The notes: generated by a model not told the origin, from the sequence alone. 64,000 nt of DNA from Burkholderiales bacterium 67-32 (GCA_001898625.1 MKUP01000033.1:211764-275763), one strand, 5' to 3'. Positions 6,956 through 16,215 are shown, numbered from the stretch's first letter. Made by a program: numbers and translations.

Positions 6956-9664
6956 ATGGACGAGCCACGAACCACCGCGTCGACCTGCTGCTACTGCGGC
7001 GTGGGCTGCGGCGTCCTGATCGAAAGCCGGGGCGGCCGCATCACGGGCGTACGCGGCGATCCCGATCATCCCGCCAATGCCGGCAGGCTGTGCTCGAAGG
7101 GCTTGTCGCTGGCGCAGACCGCGCACAGCGATGCCGGCCGCGCGCTGCGCCCGGCCTGGCGGCCGCGGCGCGATGCGCCGCTCGCGCCGGTGGACTGGGA
7201 CACCGCGCTGGACCACGTGGCCACCCGCCTGGCCGACGTCATACGGCGCCACGGCCCCGACGCCGTGGCCTTCTATGTGTCCGGGCAGTTGCTGACCGAG
7301 GACTACTACGTCTTCAACAAGCTGGCCAAGGGGCTGGTCGGCACCAACAACATCGACACCAACTCGCGCCTGTGCATGTCCAGCGCCGTGACCGGGTACA
7401 AGCTGTCGCTGGGCGCGGACGGGCCGCCCACCTGCTACGAGGACCTGGATCACGCGCACACGGTGCTGATCGCGGGCAGCAACATGGCCTATGCGCATCC
7501 CGTGCTGTATCGCCGGCTGGAAGCCGCGCGCGAGGCGCGACCCGGCACGCGCTGGATCGTCGTGGACCCGCGGCGCACCGACACCGCGGCGATGGCCGAC
7601 CTGCACCTGCCGATCCAGCCGGGCACCGACGTCGCACTGTTCAACGGCATGCTGCACCACCTGATCTGGGAAGGCTGGCTGGACGCCGCGCACATCGCCG
7701 GCAGCACCGAAGGCTTCGACGCCGTCAAGCACCTGGTGCGCGACATGCCGCCGTCGGTGGCCGCGGCGCTGTGCGGCATCCGCGAGCGCGACCTGTGCCA
7801 GGCAGCGGAATGGTTCGCCCGCAGTCCGGCCACGCTGTCGCTGTACTGCATGGGACTGAACCAATCCAGCCATGGCACGGACAAGAACCTGGCCCTGATC
7901 AACCTGCACCTGGCCACTGGCCAGATCGGCCGCGCGGGCGCGGGCCCCTTCTCGCTGACTGGCCAGCCCAACGCCATGGGCGGCCGCGAGGTCGGCGGCA
8001 TGGCGACCATGCTGGCCGCCCACCGGGACATCGCCAGCGAGGCGGACCGTGCCGAAGTAGCCGCCTTCTGGGGCGTGGACACCGTTTCCGACCGGCCGGG
8101 ACTGACCGCCGTCGACATGTTCCAGGCCCTGGAGACCGGCAAGGTCAAGGCGATATGGATAGCCTGCACCAACCCGGCCCACTCCCTGCCTGATCTCCCG
8201 GCCGTGCGCCGCGCGCTGCGCCAGGCCGAGCTGGTGGTGGTGCAGGAAGCCTATGCCGACACCGACACCGTCGCCTACGCCGACGTGCTGCTGCCGGCTT
8301 CGAGCTGGGGCGAGAAGGACGGCACCGTGACCAACTCGGAACGCCGCATCTCGCGCGTGCGGCCCGCCGTGGCGCCTCCGGGCGAGGCCCTTGCCGACTG
8401 GCGCATCGCGGCCGAGGTCGGACAACGCATGCAGGCGCTGCTCCGTCCAGGCGTGCCCGACCTGTTCCCCTACCAGGCGCCGCGCGAGATCTTCGACGAA
8501 CACCGGGCGCTGACCCGCGGCCGCGACCTGGACATCGGCGGCCTGGACTACGGCCTGCTCGAGGCGCGCGGCCCCCAGCAATGGCCTTTCCCCGCCGGCC
8601 AGGCCACCGGCCTCGCGCGCCGCTACACCGACGGCCGCTACGCGACCGAGTCCGGACGCGCGCGCTTCCAGCCCGTTTCCTACCAACCCGTAGCGGTGAC
8701 GACCAGCGCGCGCCATCCCTTCCACCTGACCACGGGCAGGCTGCGCGACCAATGGCACGGCATGAGCCGGACCGGCCGCATCGCCCAGGCCTTCTCGCAC
8801 GCGCCCGACCCCACGCTGGACATGCATCCGGCCGACGCCTCCCGGCGCGGGTTGTTCGACGGCGACCTGGTGCGCGTGGCCAGCCGCGACGGCGCCATGG
8901 TGCTGCCGCTGCGGCTGACGGACGACCTGCCGCCGGGCAGCCTGTTCGCGGCCATGCATTGGAACGCACAGTTCCTGAACAGCGGCGGCATCAACGAAGT
9001 CTGCAATGCCGCCGTGGACGACAAGTCCTTCCAGCCCGAGCTCAAGCACAGCGCGGTCCGGGTCGAGAAGGCGGACCTGGGATGGCGGATACGCGCCGCG
9101 ATCGAGGCCACGGACCAGGAAGACGCGCTGCGGCTGCGCGCCGCGCTGCAGCCCCTGCTGGCACCGTGTGGCTACGCGGCGCTGGGCCTACGCGGCGACG
9201 CCTCGCGCTCCGTGCTCGCGCTGACCGCCGCGATGGCGACTCCGGACGAGGCCTGGCTGGACGCGCTGGCCGGCGCGCTGGGCATGGGCGCGAGCCCCGA
9301 CGTCCTGGAGTACCGCGATCGCGGCCAGGGTGTGCGCAAATGCGCGCGCTGGCAGACCGGACGGCTGCGCGCCTTCATGCTGGCCGGCGACGTAGGTCAC
9401 GCGGAGCCGCTGATCCAGCACCTGCTGACCGACACGGCATGGAGCGGCTCGCGCCTGCGTGTCTTCACGCCGGACGGCGGCGTGCCCACGCGAGACCGCA
9501 CCATCTGCCAATGCAAGGGCGTATCCGAATCGGCCATCGCCGCCGCCATCTCGCGCGGAGCCGATGTCGCGGCGCTGAAAGCCACGCTGGGCTGCGGGAC
9601 GGTGTGCGGATCCTGCGTGCCGGAACTGACCCGCCTGTGCGGGGCCGCGCGGATGTCGGCATGA
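6956..9664 (+). CDS. nasA: Assimilatory nitrate reductase catalytic subunit
   Basis: Molybdopterin enzyme reducing nitrate to nitrite in the cytoplasm; 902 aa. The N-terminal [4Fe-4S] site is Cys11, Cys14, Cys18 and Cys46. The molybdopterin oxidoreductase and dinucleotide-binding domains follow (GLNQSSHGTDKN near 300; HLTTGRLRDQWH near 590). The last ~50 residues form a BFD-like [2Fe-2S] module with four Cys (CQCKG...CGTVCGSC), as in Klebsiella-type NasA. There is no Tat signal, as expected for an assimilatory enzyme. GGGAGG lies just before the ATG at 6956. No separate reductase gene (nasB/nasC) is visible, so the electron donor is unclear. Confidence 0.92.
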   Translation: MDEPRTTASTCCYCGVGCGVLIESRGGRITGVRGDPDHPANAGRLCSKGLSLAQTAHSDAGRALRPAWRPRRDAPLAPVDWDTALDHVATRLADVIRRHGPDAVAFYVSGQLLTEDYYVFNKLAKGLVGTNNIDTNSRLCMSSAVTGYKLSLGADGPPTCYEDLDHAHTVLIAGSNMAYAHPVLYRRLEAAREARPGTRWIVVDPRRTDTAAMADLHLPIQPGTDVALFNGMLHHLIWEGWLDAAHIAGSTEGFDAVKHLVRDMPPSVAAALCGIRERDLCQAAEWFARSPATLSLYCMGLNQSSHGTDKNLALINLHLATGQIGRAGAGPFSLTGQPNAMGGREVGGMATMLAAHRDIASEADRAEVAAFWGVDTVSDRPGLTAVDMFQALETGKVKAIWIACTNPAHSLPDLPAVRRALRQAELVVVQEAYADTDTVAYADVLLPASSWGEKDGTVTNSERRISRVRPAVAPPGEALADWRIAAEVGQRMQALLRPGVPDLFPYQAPREIFDEHRALTRGRDLDIGGLDYGLLEARGPQQWPFPAGQATGLARRYTDGRYATESGRARFQPVSYQPVAVTTSARHPFHLTTGRLRDQWHGMSRTGRIAQAFSHAPDPTLDMHPADASRRGLFDGDLVRVASRDGAMVLPLRLTDDLPPGSLFAAMHWNAQFLNSGGINEVCNAAVDDKSFQPELKHSAVRVEKADLGWRIRAAIEATDQEDALRLRAALQPLLAPCGYAALGLRGDASRSVLALTAAMATPDEAWLDALAGALGMGASPDVLEYRDRGQGVRKCARWQTGRLRAFMLAGDVGHAEPLIQHLLTDTAWSGSRLRVFTPDGGVPTRDRTICQCKGVSESAIAAAISRGADVAALKATLGCGTVCGSCVPELTRLCGAARMSA

Positions 9665-9688
9665 CTCCGCATCGACAAGGACGATGAC

Positions 9689-10510
9689 ATGAAGCCAGGA
9701 CGAGTGATCCTGATGGGTGCCGGCCCCGGCGACCCGGACCTGTTGACCCGCAAGGCGGTCCGCGCCCTGCTGTCGGCCGACGTGCTGCTGCTGGACGAAC
9801 TGGTGCCGCCCGACATCGCCGAACTCGCGCCGCGGGCACGCGTGCTGCGCGTAGGCAAGCGCGGCGGCTGCCGCTCCACGCCCCAGCCTTTCATCCAGCG
9901 GCTGATGCGCCGCTATGCGCTGCAAGGCCGGGCCGTCGTCCGCGTCAAAGGCGGCGAGGCGCTGATGTTCGGACGGGCGGGCGAGGAAATCGCCTTCCTG
10001 GAAGCGGCCGGCATCGAGGTGGAACTGATCAACGGCATCAGTTCCGGCATGGCCGCCGCCGCGGCGCTGGGCATCTCGCTCACCCATCGGGACCACTGCC
10101 ATGGCGTGAGCTTCGTCACCGCCCATACCCAGGACGGCATGCCGCCCGACTGGCAGGCGCTGGCGCGCAGCCGGACCACGCTGGTCATCTACATGGGCAT
10201 GCGGCGCATCGAAGAAGTTGCGGCCAGCCTGCTGGCGCACCTCCCGGCAAGCACGCCGGCCGCGGTGGTGCAGTGGGCCTCGACACCGCGCGAGACCAGG
10301 CTGGTCACCCGGCTGGGCCGGCTCGCGGATGACGCGCGCGAAGCGGGGTTGGGCAGTCCCGCGATCATTCTCGTCGGGGATGCGATCGGGCTGGCTCGCG
10401 CCGAGGAACACCGGCGCGAGACTGCGGTCCGGTCAATCGGCGGTCCGGATCCGTCCCGCTTCGACTCGCAGGATGCGGTCGCAGAAATCCAGCGTGCTGG
10501 GGCGATGTGA
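9689..10510 (+). CDS. cobA: Uroporphyrinogen-III C-methyltransferase
   Basis: SAM-dependent methyltransferase making precorrin-2, the precursor of siroheme, the NirB cofactor; 273 aa. The SUMT signature VILMGAGPGDPDLLT lies at residues 6-20, followed by the conserved VRVKGGEALMFGRAGEE stretch (~85) and the GISS segment (~113). It is a single-domain SUMT, not a CysG fusion, so dehydrogenase/ferrochelatase activity must come from elsewhere. It is the last gene of the nir-nas transcript. Its final 78 bp overlap the 3' end of the convergent exporter gene at 10433-12190. Confidence 0.9.
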   Translation: MKPGRVILMGAGPGDPDLLTRKAVRALLSADVLLLDELVPPDIAELAPRARVLRVGKRGGCRSTPQPFIQRLMRRYALQGRAVVRVKGGEALMFGRAGEEIAFLEAAGIEVELINGISSGMAAAAALGISLTHRDHCHGVSFVTAHTQDGMPPDWQALARSRTTLVIYMGMRRIEEVAASLLAHLPASTPAAVVQWASTPRETRLVTRLGRLADDAREAGLGSPAIILVGDAIGLARAEEHRRETAVRSIGGPDPSRFDSQDAVAEIQRAGAM

Positions 10511-12190
10511 GACCACGATGACCGTGGTCTCGGAAGGCAGCCCCTGGATGACTCCCAGCAGCTCTGCCTCGACGGCTGCATCCAGGGCACTGGTCGGCTC
10601 GTCCAGGATCAGCACCTCCTTGCGCTGATAAAGCGCCCGCGCGATGCCCAGCCGCTGGCGCTGGCCGCCCGACAGCCTGACGCCGCCTTCGCCGCAGGGT
10701 GTCTCATAACCTCGCGGCAGTTGGTCGATCATGCCGTCCAGGCACGCCCGTCGCGCCGCCCATCGCACCAGGTCCTCGTCGATGGCGGCCGGATCGACGC
10801 CGAAGGCGATGTTCTGGCGGATGCTGGCACTGGACAGGAAAATGCTTTGCGGCACGTACGCGATCTTGCGCTGCCACCGTTGCAGCTCCGCCGGCGGCAA
10901 CGCCCGCCCATCGACCCAAAGCGCACCCGACTGCGGCACCCGCAGGCCCGACAGCAAGTCCAGCAGTGTGCTCTTGCCAGCGCCGCTACCTCCCACCAGA
11001 CCCACGCGCTCGCCCCGGCGGACCATCAGCGTCTGCCGCTCGATCACCGGTTCGATGCGCCCCGGATGGCAATAGCTGGCCTCGACCAGTCCGAAGCTGT
11101 CGTGCAGGCTCAGCGGCCCTTGATCCGGCGGACGATCCGCAGGCAAGGGGGGCAGCGCCTCCAACACGTCCCGCAACACGGGCGCCGCGCCGTTGATGGT
11201 GGCCCATCCCGAATAGATCTGGTGCAGCACCGGCAGCAGCCGCTGGGTGGCCAGCACGAACACGCCCAGCACCGGGATGATCATGCCCGAGGGCATGGCC
11301 GTGCGCGTCAGCCCGTAGGTCAGCGCGATCACCAGCAACAACCCGATGGTCTCGACCACGTAGCGGCGGGACTGCACCAGCGTATTGCTCTCGGCCTGCG
11401 CCTTCCTGAACGCCGCTTCGTACTGGCCATAAGCCTGCACGTAGCTGCGCTGCTGGCCGGACAGCAGCACGTCGCGGATCGCCCCCAGGCTTTCCTGGGC
11501 CGCCTGCAGGGCGCGGCCATGGTTGACGGCGATGCGCCGGCCGGCGTCCAGCAGACGGCGCCTGGACAGGGCCGCAATGCCGCCGTAGATCAGCCCGAAG
11601 GCCAGCGCCAGCCCGCCGGCGATGGGCGCGCTTACCATCAGCAGGAAAGCGACGATGGCCAGCGCGATGATCGAGGACGTGCAGATCAGGATGCAGGGCA
11701 CCACGACCTGCGACGCCACGACGGTCACCTTGTACGACAGGATGCTGAGGGTATCGCTGGAATGGCGCTCGGTATGCTCCGGGAATGGCAGGTGCAGCGT
11801 GCGGTCCAGGCAAGCCAGCGCCAGATCTTGCCCGATACGCTGGGCCGCATGCTGCAGGCGCGCCACCAGACATACCCGCAGCACCCCCGTGGCCAGGGCA
11901 GCCAGCGCCAGCGTGGCCATGCCGGCGCTCAGCACCTGTGCCGGATCCATGGAAGCCAGCGCGGGCACCCAGGTGGTCAGCCGGTCCCACATGGACAGGC
12001 CGGCGGGGTCGACCAGCATGATCAGTACCGGGACGACCGAACCGATGGTCAATACCTCGGTGGCCGACACCAGCAAGGCCAGCAGCAGCAGGCGCGCCAG
12101 CCTGCGGCGATGCGGGCCGGGCAGCCAGCGCCACAGGCGCTGCGCCAGTTGCAGCGTGCTCTGCGCCGACGCGGACGAATGCGGGTTCAT
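10433..12190 (-). CDS. ABC exporter, fused permease and ATPase
   Basis: A 585-aa half-size exporter: an N-terminal six-helix type-I transmembrane domain (about 30-320) and a C-terminal ATPase with Walker A GGSGAGKST, signature LSGGQRQRLG, Walker B LILDEPTSALDA and an H-loop in VVSHRPSTLDFCD. There is no N-terminal C39 peptidase domain, so it is not a leader-cleaving peptide exporter. The ATG at 12190 overlaps the stop of the nucleotidyltransferase gene (ATGA); the frame further upstream is spurious. As the last gene of the PqqD/HprK-like operon it probably exports the modified product. The cargo cannot be told from sequence; MsbA/PglK-like glycolipid export is an alternative. Confidence 0.85.
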   Translation of the reverse strand: MNPHSSASAQSTLQLAQRLWRWLPGPHRRRLARLLLLALLVSATEVLTIGSVVPVLIMLVDPAGLSMWDRLTTWVPALASMDPAQVLSAGMATLALAALATGVLRVCLVARLQHAAQRIGQDLALACLDRTLHLPFPEHTERHSSDTLSILSYKVTVVASQVVVPCILICTSSIIALAIVAFLLMVSAPIAGGLALAFGLIYGGIAALSRRRLLDAGRRIAVNHGRALQAAQESLGAIRDVLLSGQQRSYVQAYGQYEAAFRKAQAESNTLVQSRRYVVETIGLLLVIALTYGLTRTAMPSGMIIPVLGVFVLATQRLLPVLHQIYSGWATINGAAPVLRDVLEALPPLPADRPPDQGPLSLHDSFGLVEASYCHPGRIEPVIERQTLMVRRGERVGLVGGSGAGKSTLLDLLSGLRVPQSGALWVDGRALPPAELQRWQRKIAYVPQSIFLSSASIRQNIAFGVDPAAIDEDLVRWAARRACLDGMIDQLPRGYETPCGEGGVRLSGGQRQRLGIARALYQRKEVLILDEPTSALDAAVEAELLGVIQGLPSETTVIVVSHRPSTLDFCDRILRVEAGRIRTAD

Positions 12191-13362
12191 GGCCGGTTTC
12201 TGACACTCGCGCGCGCGCTGCGGCTCTCGCGCAGCACGCGCCGGGTCTTGCGCCAGATCAGGCGACAGAAGTTCATCATGCCAGCGGAGGGAAAGTCGAT
12301 CGATGCCCCGACGCTGGTCCAGAACGGCGCGCCGTTGTGGCGAGCCACCTGCGCGGGCTCGATCAACCGCGTCCTTACCTGTGTTTTCAGGTGATACCGC
12401 AGGGGCCTGTGCGCCTCGCGCCCCGGCACGTCCCACGGACCCGGCGCGCGGTAGTACAGCCAGAACGAACCGGGCCGGCCTCGCCGGACACCGGCGGCCA
12501 GCGCCGATACGGACTCGCGGTCGAATTCGATGGATGCGGGAGTCTGCTCCGCAAGCACCCGCAGCGCGATCCGCACCGCATCGGGCACCGCGAATTCATT
12601 GACGAAAGACAGAAAGCGGCCGGCATCGAGTGCGGGCCGCTGGACCAGGATGGCCAGCGCGTCGACGGCCCAGCGTCCATCGTATTGCACGGACGGCGCC
12701 AGCACTCCATGAGCAAGAACGTGCGCCAGGTTGTGCTCGACGCAAGGAATCGTAAAGCGCCCCTTGGCGTGTTCGACGACCCTCGCGTGGGCGCACAGGC
12801 GATCGACGCTGGACTGCCTTAGCGCGCAGTTGTGTAGATACCAGTGGACGTCGAACTCGAAGCGCTCCGGGCTGAGCCAGGTAATGGAGCGCAGCGTGTT
12901 GCCCTTCCTGGCCATGCCCTGTTCGGCAAAGAACGCCAGGACGTCCTGGGGCCGATGCTGGATGCCATTGAGCAGCAGGTCGATATCGGCCATGGGCCGG
13001 CCTCCCAGTCCGTGCAGGCTGGTCAGCGATGCGGCCACCCCCTTCAGGAACACGCATTCGCCCAGCCCCGCCCGCAACAATGCCTGGCGCAGGCGCTGGG
13101 CCCGATCCAACAGCAAGTGATTGCGGTACAGAGTGTGCTTGAAGGCTCCGCGCACCCGCGACTCGGCGAAGACACTCAACCCTCCCGCTGGCAACCGTTG
13201 CGAGATCCCGGGCAGCATGCGATTTTGCCCATCGGTCAGCGCATCCGCCTGGATCGCCTGTTCCAGCACAGCCAGATCGCGTTCGGCTGGCTGGACCGCG
13301 AATGACAACTCCAGCAGCGCTCGCTGGACGGTGGGATCGGCAACCCCGAACAGGGAGATCAT
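12187..13362 (-). CDS. Nucleotidyltransferase-family protein (NTP_transf_5 type)
   Basis: 391 aa. The region around residues 105-133 shows the family core: a Lys-Gly pair (FLKG), a Gly-Arg pair and then MADIDLLL, where the two Asp would bind metal as in pol-beta-fold nucleotidyltransferases. The rest is mostly helical with many His and Arg. Members of this family recur beside HPr-kinase-like and PqqD-like genes in peptide-modification clusters, including some lasso-peptide clusters, with poorly known roles. The ATG at 13362 overlaps the stop of the preceding glycosyltransferase gene. The substrate is unknown; nucleotidylation of a carrier protein or sugar is a guess. Confidence 0.72.
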   Translation of the reverse strand: MISLFGVADPTVQRALLELSFAVQPAERDLAVLEQAIQADALTDGQNRMLPGISQRLPAGGLSVFAESRVRGAFKHTLYRNHLLLDRAQRLRQALLRAGLGECVFLKGVAASLTSLHGLGGRPMADIDLLLNGIQHRPQDVLAFFAEQGMARKGNTLRSITWLSPERFEFDVHWYLHNCALRQSSVDRLCAHARVVEHAKGRFTIPCVEHNLAHVLAHGVLAPSVQYDGRWAVDALAILVQRPALDAGRFLSFVNEFAVPDAVRIALRVLAEQTPASIEFDRESVSALAAGVRRGRPGSFWLYYRAPGPWDVPGREAHRPLRYHLKTQVRTRLIEPAQVARHNGAPFWTSVGASIDFPSAGMMNFCRLIWRKTRRVLRESRSARASVRNRP

Positions 13363-14036
13363 GCCAGCCCCCGCTGCCGCTGCAGATGGGCGCGCACCAC
13401 CGCCAGATAGGCGGCGCTGTGCCCGGACTTGGAAAGTGTGTGGTTCCCGCCATGTATGCGCCTGCGTAGGAACAGCGCGTCGGAACGGGCCCAGCCAGCC
13501 TGCGTCGCCATCAGGCGCGAGGCCAGGTCGATGAATTCGCCGCTGACCAGACCGGTGTCGAAATCCCCCACCCGTTCGAGCAGTTCGCGGCGTATCGCGG
13601 TGGAGCCACCCAGGACCGCGGCCTGGGGCGGCGGCAGCACGTAGCGCTGGCGCGCCTCTGGCGGCATGTCGGGACTCAGGAAGTGTTCGACCCAACCTGA
13701 CACGACCGCGACCGACGGCGCCGCCATCAAGTCCAGCACCACGGCCTGCCGGCCCGGCACCCACAGGTCGTCATCGTCCAGGAACTGGATCAGGTCGCCC
13801 CGGGCCATCGCCAGCCCTGCGTTGCGGGCGGCGGCCGCGCCACCGTTGCGCGGCAGGCGGCGGTAGCGGATGCGCGGGTCGCCCACCTGTTCCACGATGG
13901 CCTGGATGTCGTCGGGAGAGGCATCGTCGACCACGATCACTTCGTCGCCGGGCGCCAGTTCATCCAGCGCCGAGCGCAGCGCCTGGGCGATGTAGGCGGA
14001 AGCCTTGTAGGCGGGCATGATCACGCTGGTCTTCAT
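13359..14036 (-). CDS. Family 2 glycosyltransferase (third of operon)
   Basis: A 225-aa GT-A fold enzyme: an N-terminal VIMPAYKAS strand, VVDDASPDD nucleotide-binding region (~37-45) and the DXD-type metal site in FLDDDD (~90). It is a compact soluble catalytic domain without membrane segments. It begins four bases inside the preceding glycosyltransferase gene (start 14036, upstream stop at 14033) and its stop overlaps the nucleotidyltransferase start. Three different GT2 genes in one operon suggest stepwise glycosylation of a shared acceptor. Donor and acceptor are not predictable. Confidence 0.82.
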   Translation of the reverse strand: MKTSVIMPAYKASAYIAQALRSALDELAPGDEVIVVDDASPDDIQAIVEQVGDPRIRYRRLPRNGGAAAARNAGLAMARGDLIQFLDDDDLWVPGRQAVVLDLMAAPSVAVVSGWVEHFLSPDMPPEARQRYVLPPPQAAVLGGSTAIRRELLERVGDFDTGLVSGEFIDLASRLMATQAGWARSDALFLRRRIHGGNHTLSKSGHSAAYLAVVRAHLQRQRGLA

Positions 14037-14728
14037 CGGTGGCGCTCCAATTTGGCCTTGATCACGTGCAGCAGTTCGTGGCTGGCGCGCGCGGCGAGGG
14101 CGGAAGCATTATGGGCATGCAGGCGCCGGTCCAGCACGATGTCGGGCAGCATGACCTCGGTGCCGCCGGCCTGCCGCGCGCGGGCGAACCAGTCCACGTC
14201 GTCGCTGTAGAGGTAGGCCTCGTCCAGCATCCCGATCTGCCGGAAGCGCTCCGTTCTGATCAGCAGGGCGCTGAGCAGATAGCCCGGCTGCGGGCCGTCC
14301 TTCCAATGGTCACGGCACCAGGACGGATAGTCGCTTACGCCATCCAGGAAGAACTTCTGCATGCCCAGCACATGGCTCGTGTCCGGACGTTCGGCGAACA
14401 CCGCTCCCTGCAAGGCCAGCTTGTCGGCCACCCAGCGGTCGTCCTGGTCCAGGAATGCCAGGTACTCATGGCGGGCGCAGCGTATGCCTTCGTTGCGCGC
14501 GCCGGCCACGCCCAGGTTGCGTGGCAGCGCGACGTATTCGACGGCGCGGTGGCGTTGCGCCAATTGGCGGCACACGGCATCGCTGCCGTCGGTGGACGCA
14601 TCGTTGATCAGGCAGACCTGAAACACGCGCGGCGGCGCCGACTGCGCCAGTACGCTGTCGACCGCTTCTTCCACGAAACAGGCGCCGTTGAACACCGGGA
14701 TCACGACCGAAAGACCGGAAACGACCAT
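14033..14728 (-). CDS. Family 2 glycosyltransferase (second of operon)
   Basis: A 231-aa GT-A glycosyltransferase: SVVIPVFNGA (7-16), INDASTDGSD (~41-50), NEGIRCARHEYLAFLDQDD with the DxDD-type metal motif (~78-98). The ATG at 14728 is preceded by GAGAGGTG and shares one base with the stop of the HprK-like gene; the longer frame upstream lies inside that gene and is rejected. The C-terminal half has a YSDDVDW motif where GT2 enzymes place the catalytic base (ED/DD). It is clearly distinct in sequence from its two neighbours, so it is not a recent duplicate. Confidence 0.82.
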   Translation of the reverse strand: MVVSGLSVVIPVFNGACFVEEAVDSVLAQSAPPRVFQVCLINDASTDGSDAVCRQLAQRHRAVEYVALPRNLGVAGARNEGIRCARHEYLAFLDQDDRWVADKLALQGAVFAERPDTSHVLGMQKFFLDGVSDYPSWCRDHWKDGPQPGYLLSALLIRTERFRQIGMLDEAYLYSDDVDWFARARQAGGTEVMLPDIVLDRRLHAHNASALAARASHELLHVIKAKLERHR

Positions 14729-15771
14729 CACCTCTCCAAGATTTCCAAAATGCGACGGCTGGCTCCCGACAGGCCCGCCGCCCCGCGGGCGATGGGCACG
14801 TCGACATAGGGCACCACCTCGTAGACCCGCTTGGCCATGGCCAGCGAGCGGTCCGCCCAGTAAGGCGCCTGCTGCACGCTGCTCAGCGCGAAATGCATGA
14901 ACCCGGGCGCCGCGCGGGCCGGTGCCGCGCCCGCTTCCAGCGCCAATCGCAGCCCGGCGATGGCGGCCAGGCGAAAGTTCGGAACCAGCCTGCCGCTCTC
15001 GCCCGCGCGGTTGGCCAGCAACACCTGCTTGCCGGTCATGACGTCCACTTCCCAGGGTTCGCCACCCAGGCCGGGACCGCTTGCCAGCGGCGCGCTCGGA
15101 TGCAGCTTGAGCGTGCGATACACCGTATGGACTTGGCAGGCGCCTCCGCCAGGCGCGAGCACGGCATAGTCGTCGCCCGCCGAACTCATGCCCTGCCTCA
15201 GCAGGTTCAGCGTCGTGGTGGATTTGCCCGAGCCGCCCGGCCCCGCCAGCAGCACGCCCCGCCCCTGGGCATCCGCCACGCTGCCGCCATGCGCCAGCCA
15301 CGCACCCGCCTGCAAGGCCAGAAGATGGACGAAACACTTGAGCGGCGAATAGCGTTCCCAGGGCGGCAGCCGTGCGCAATCCGGGGCATGGAACACGCCC
15401 AGGCCGCGCGAGGCGTCGAAAGCCGTGATCAATCCCCGCTCGGGATCCGGCAGCAGCAACTGCTGCGTCGCCCCCTGCCTGGCCGCTTCGAAACAGGCAC
15501 GGGTCTCTGCGCCCGACAGGTACAGCCTGGGCAGTATGCGCTCATGGCGTCCGTCCAGGCACCAGACCTGGACGACACCGGGCTCGGGGCGGTCCAGCTT
15601 CGCTGCCGAGTAGAACGCACGGACGATGTCGGCAAAGCCCGACCGGGCATCCGCGATCACATCGAAGCGAACCGGACCAGCACGGACGGCATGGACGACC
15701 CAGTCCCCCTGCACCCGGTCGAACGGCGTCAGCCGGTCAGCCAGTTCATCGAACCATTGCCGGTACGCCAT
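14728..15771 (-). CDS. HPr-kinase-related protein (HprK-related kinase A type)
   Basis: 347 aa. An N-terminal domain of about 170 residues without recognisable motif is followed by a P-loop kinase core: a conserved-looking LAHGGSV (159-165), Walker A GPGGSGKST (177-185) and SAGDDY (197-202), where HPr kinases carry their Asp pair. True HprK phosphorylates Ser46 of HPr; this relative lacks the HprK N-terminal domain and sits in a modification operon, so its substrate is probably a local protein. It starts five bases downstream of the PqqD-like gene. The pairing matches what I recall as the HPr-rel-A system; its biochemistry is unknown to me. Confidence 0.72.
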   Translation of the reverse strand: MAYRQWFDELADRLTPFDRVQGDWVVHAVRAGPVRFDVIADARSGFADIVRAFYSAAKLDRPEPGVVQVWCLDGRHERILPRLYLSGAETRACFEAARQGATQQLLLPDPERGLITAFDASRGLGVFHAPDCARLPPWERYSPLKCFVHLLALQAGAWLAHGGSVADAQGRGVLLAGPGGSGKSTTTLNLLRQGMSSAGDDYAVLAPGGGACQVHTVYRTLKLHPSAPLASGPGLGGEPWEVDVMTGKQVLLANRAGESGRLVPNFRLAAIAGLRLALEAGAAPARAAPGFMHFALSSVQQAPYWADRSLAMAKRVYEVVPYVDVPIARGAAGLSGASRRILEILER

Positions 15772-15775
15772 GACC

Positions 15776-16186
15776 TCAAGCGGGTTTTTGCGGCCAACCC
15801 GCCACCACGTCGGTCTCGTGGATCGGGTCCAGCCCCAGGATTTCCTGCATGTCGGCGTAGACCGCCATGGTCAGTTCGGCGGGATCGGCGATCTGGATGG
15901 CGGGCACGGCGACATCGGCCGGACTCGGCGCCGCGACCAGTATCTGTTCGTCCAGCGCCTGCCGCACCAGCTTGCCGAGCGCATCGCGTGCGGCCTCGCT
16001 CCAGCCGTTGGCGCTGGCCAACTGCTCCGGCGTGACGCCGCTCATCAGGGCCTGCCACACCTCGACCGCCGTGCCCTGGAGGTTGTAGTAATTGCCGACG
16101 TCCAGGTTGATCACGATGGTTTCATTGCCGACCACCTCGGCGATGCACGGCGGCGACTGTAGCGTGTACGAGCTGGAGAAATCCAT
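15776..16186 (-). CDS. PqqD-like recognition protein with C-terminal tail
   Basis: 136 aa. Residues ~10-88 resemble the PqqD/RRE winged-helix fold that binds leader peptides (ETIVINLDVGNYYNLQ, then an EVWQAL helix). Residues 89-136 form a tail that a minimal ~90-aa PqqD would lack. It has an Ala/Pro-rich linker, a predicted amphipathic stretch (AVYADMQEILGLDPIHETD, 108-126) and a GWP near the end (130-132). The ATG at 16186 was chosen for GGAAAG 9 bp upstream; a TTG at 16219 would add 11 residues overlapping the upstream gene. No precursor peptide gene is seen nearby, so the tail itself may be the modified part; this is speculation. Confidence 0.7.
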   Translation of the reverse strand: MDFSSSYTLQSPPCIAEVVGNETIVINLDVGNYYNLQGTAVEVWQALMSGVTPEQLASANGWSEAARDALGKLVRQALDEQILVAAPSPADVAVPAIQIADPAELTMAVYADMQEILGLDPIHETDVVAGWPQKPA

Positions 16187-16215
16187 GATGCTGCGCTTTC
16201 CAAATACGTGAAGGA

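Noticed and set aside
6449-9049. 866-codon open frame on the minus strand across nasA
   Set aside because: High-GC shadow of nasA: composition is His/Gly/Ala/Arg-rich, no family is recognisable and the plus-strand nasA has full motifs in the same DNA. Long antisense frames at 342-1301, 2420-4222, 35029-37458 and 61587-63158 were set aside for the same reason.
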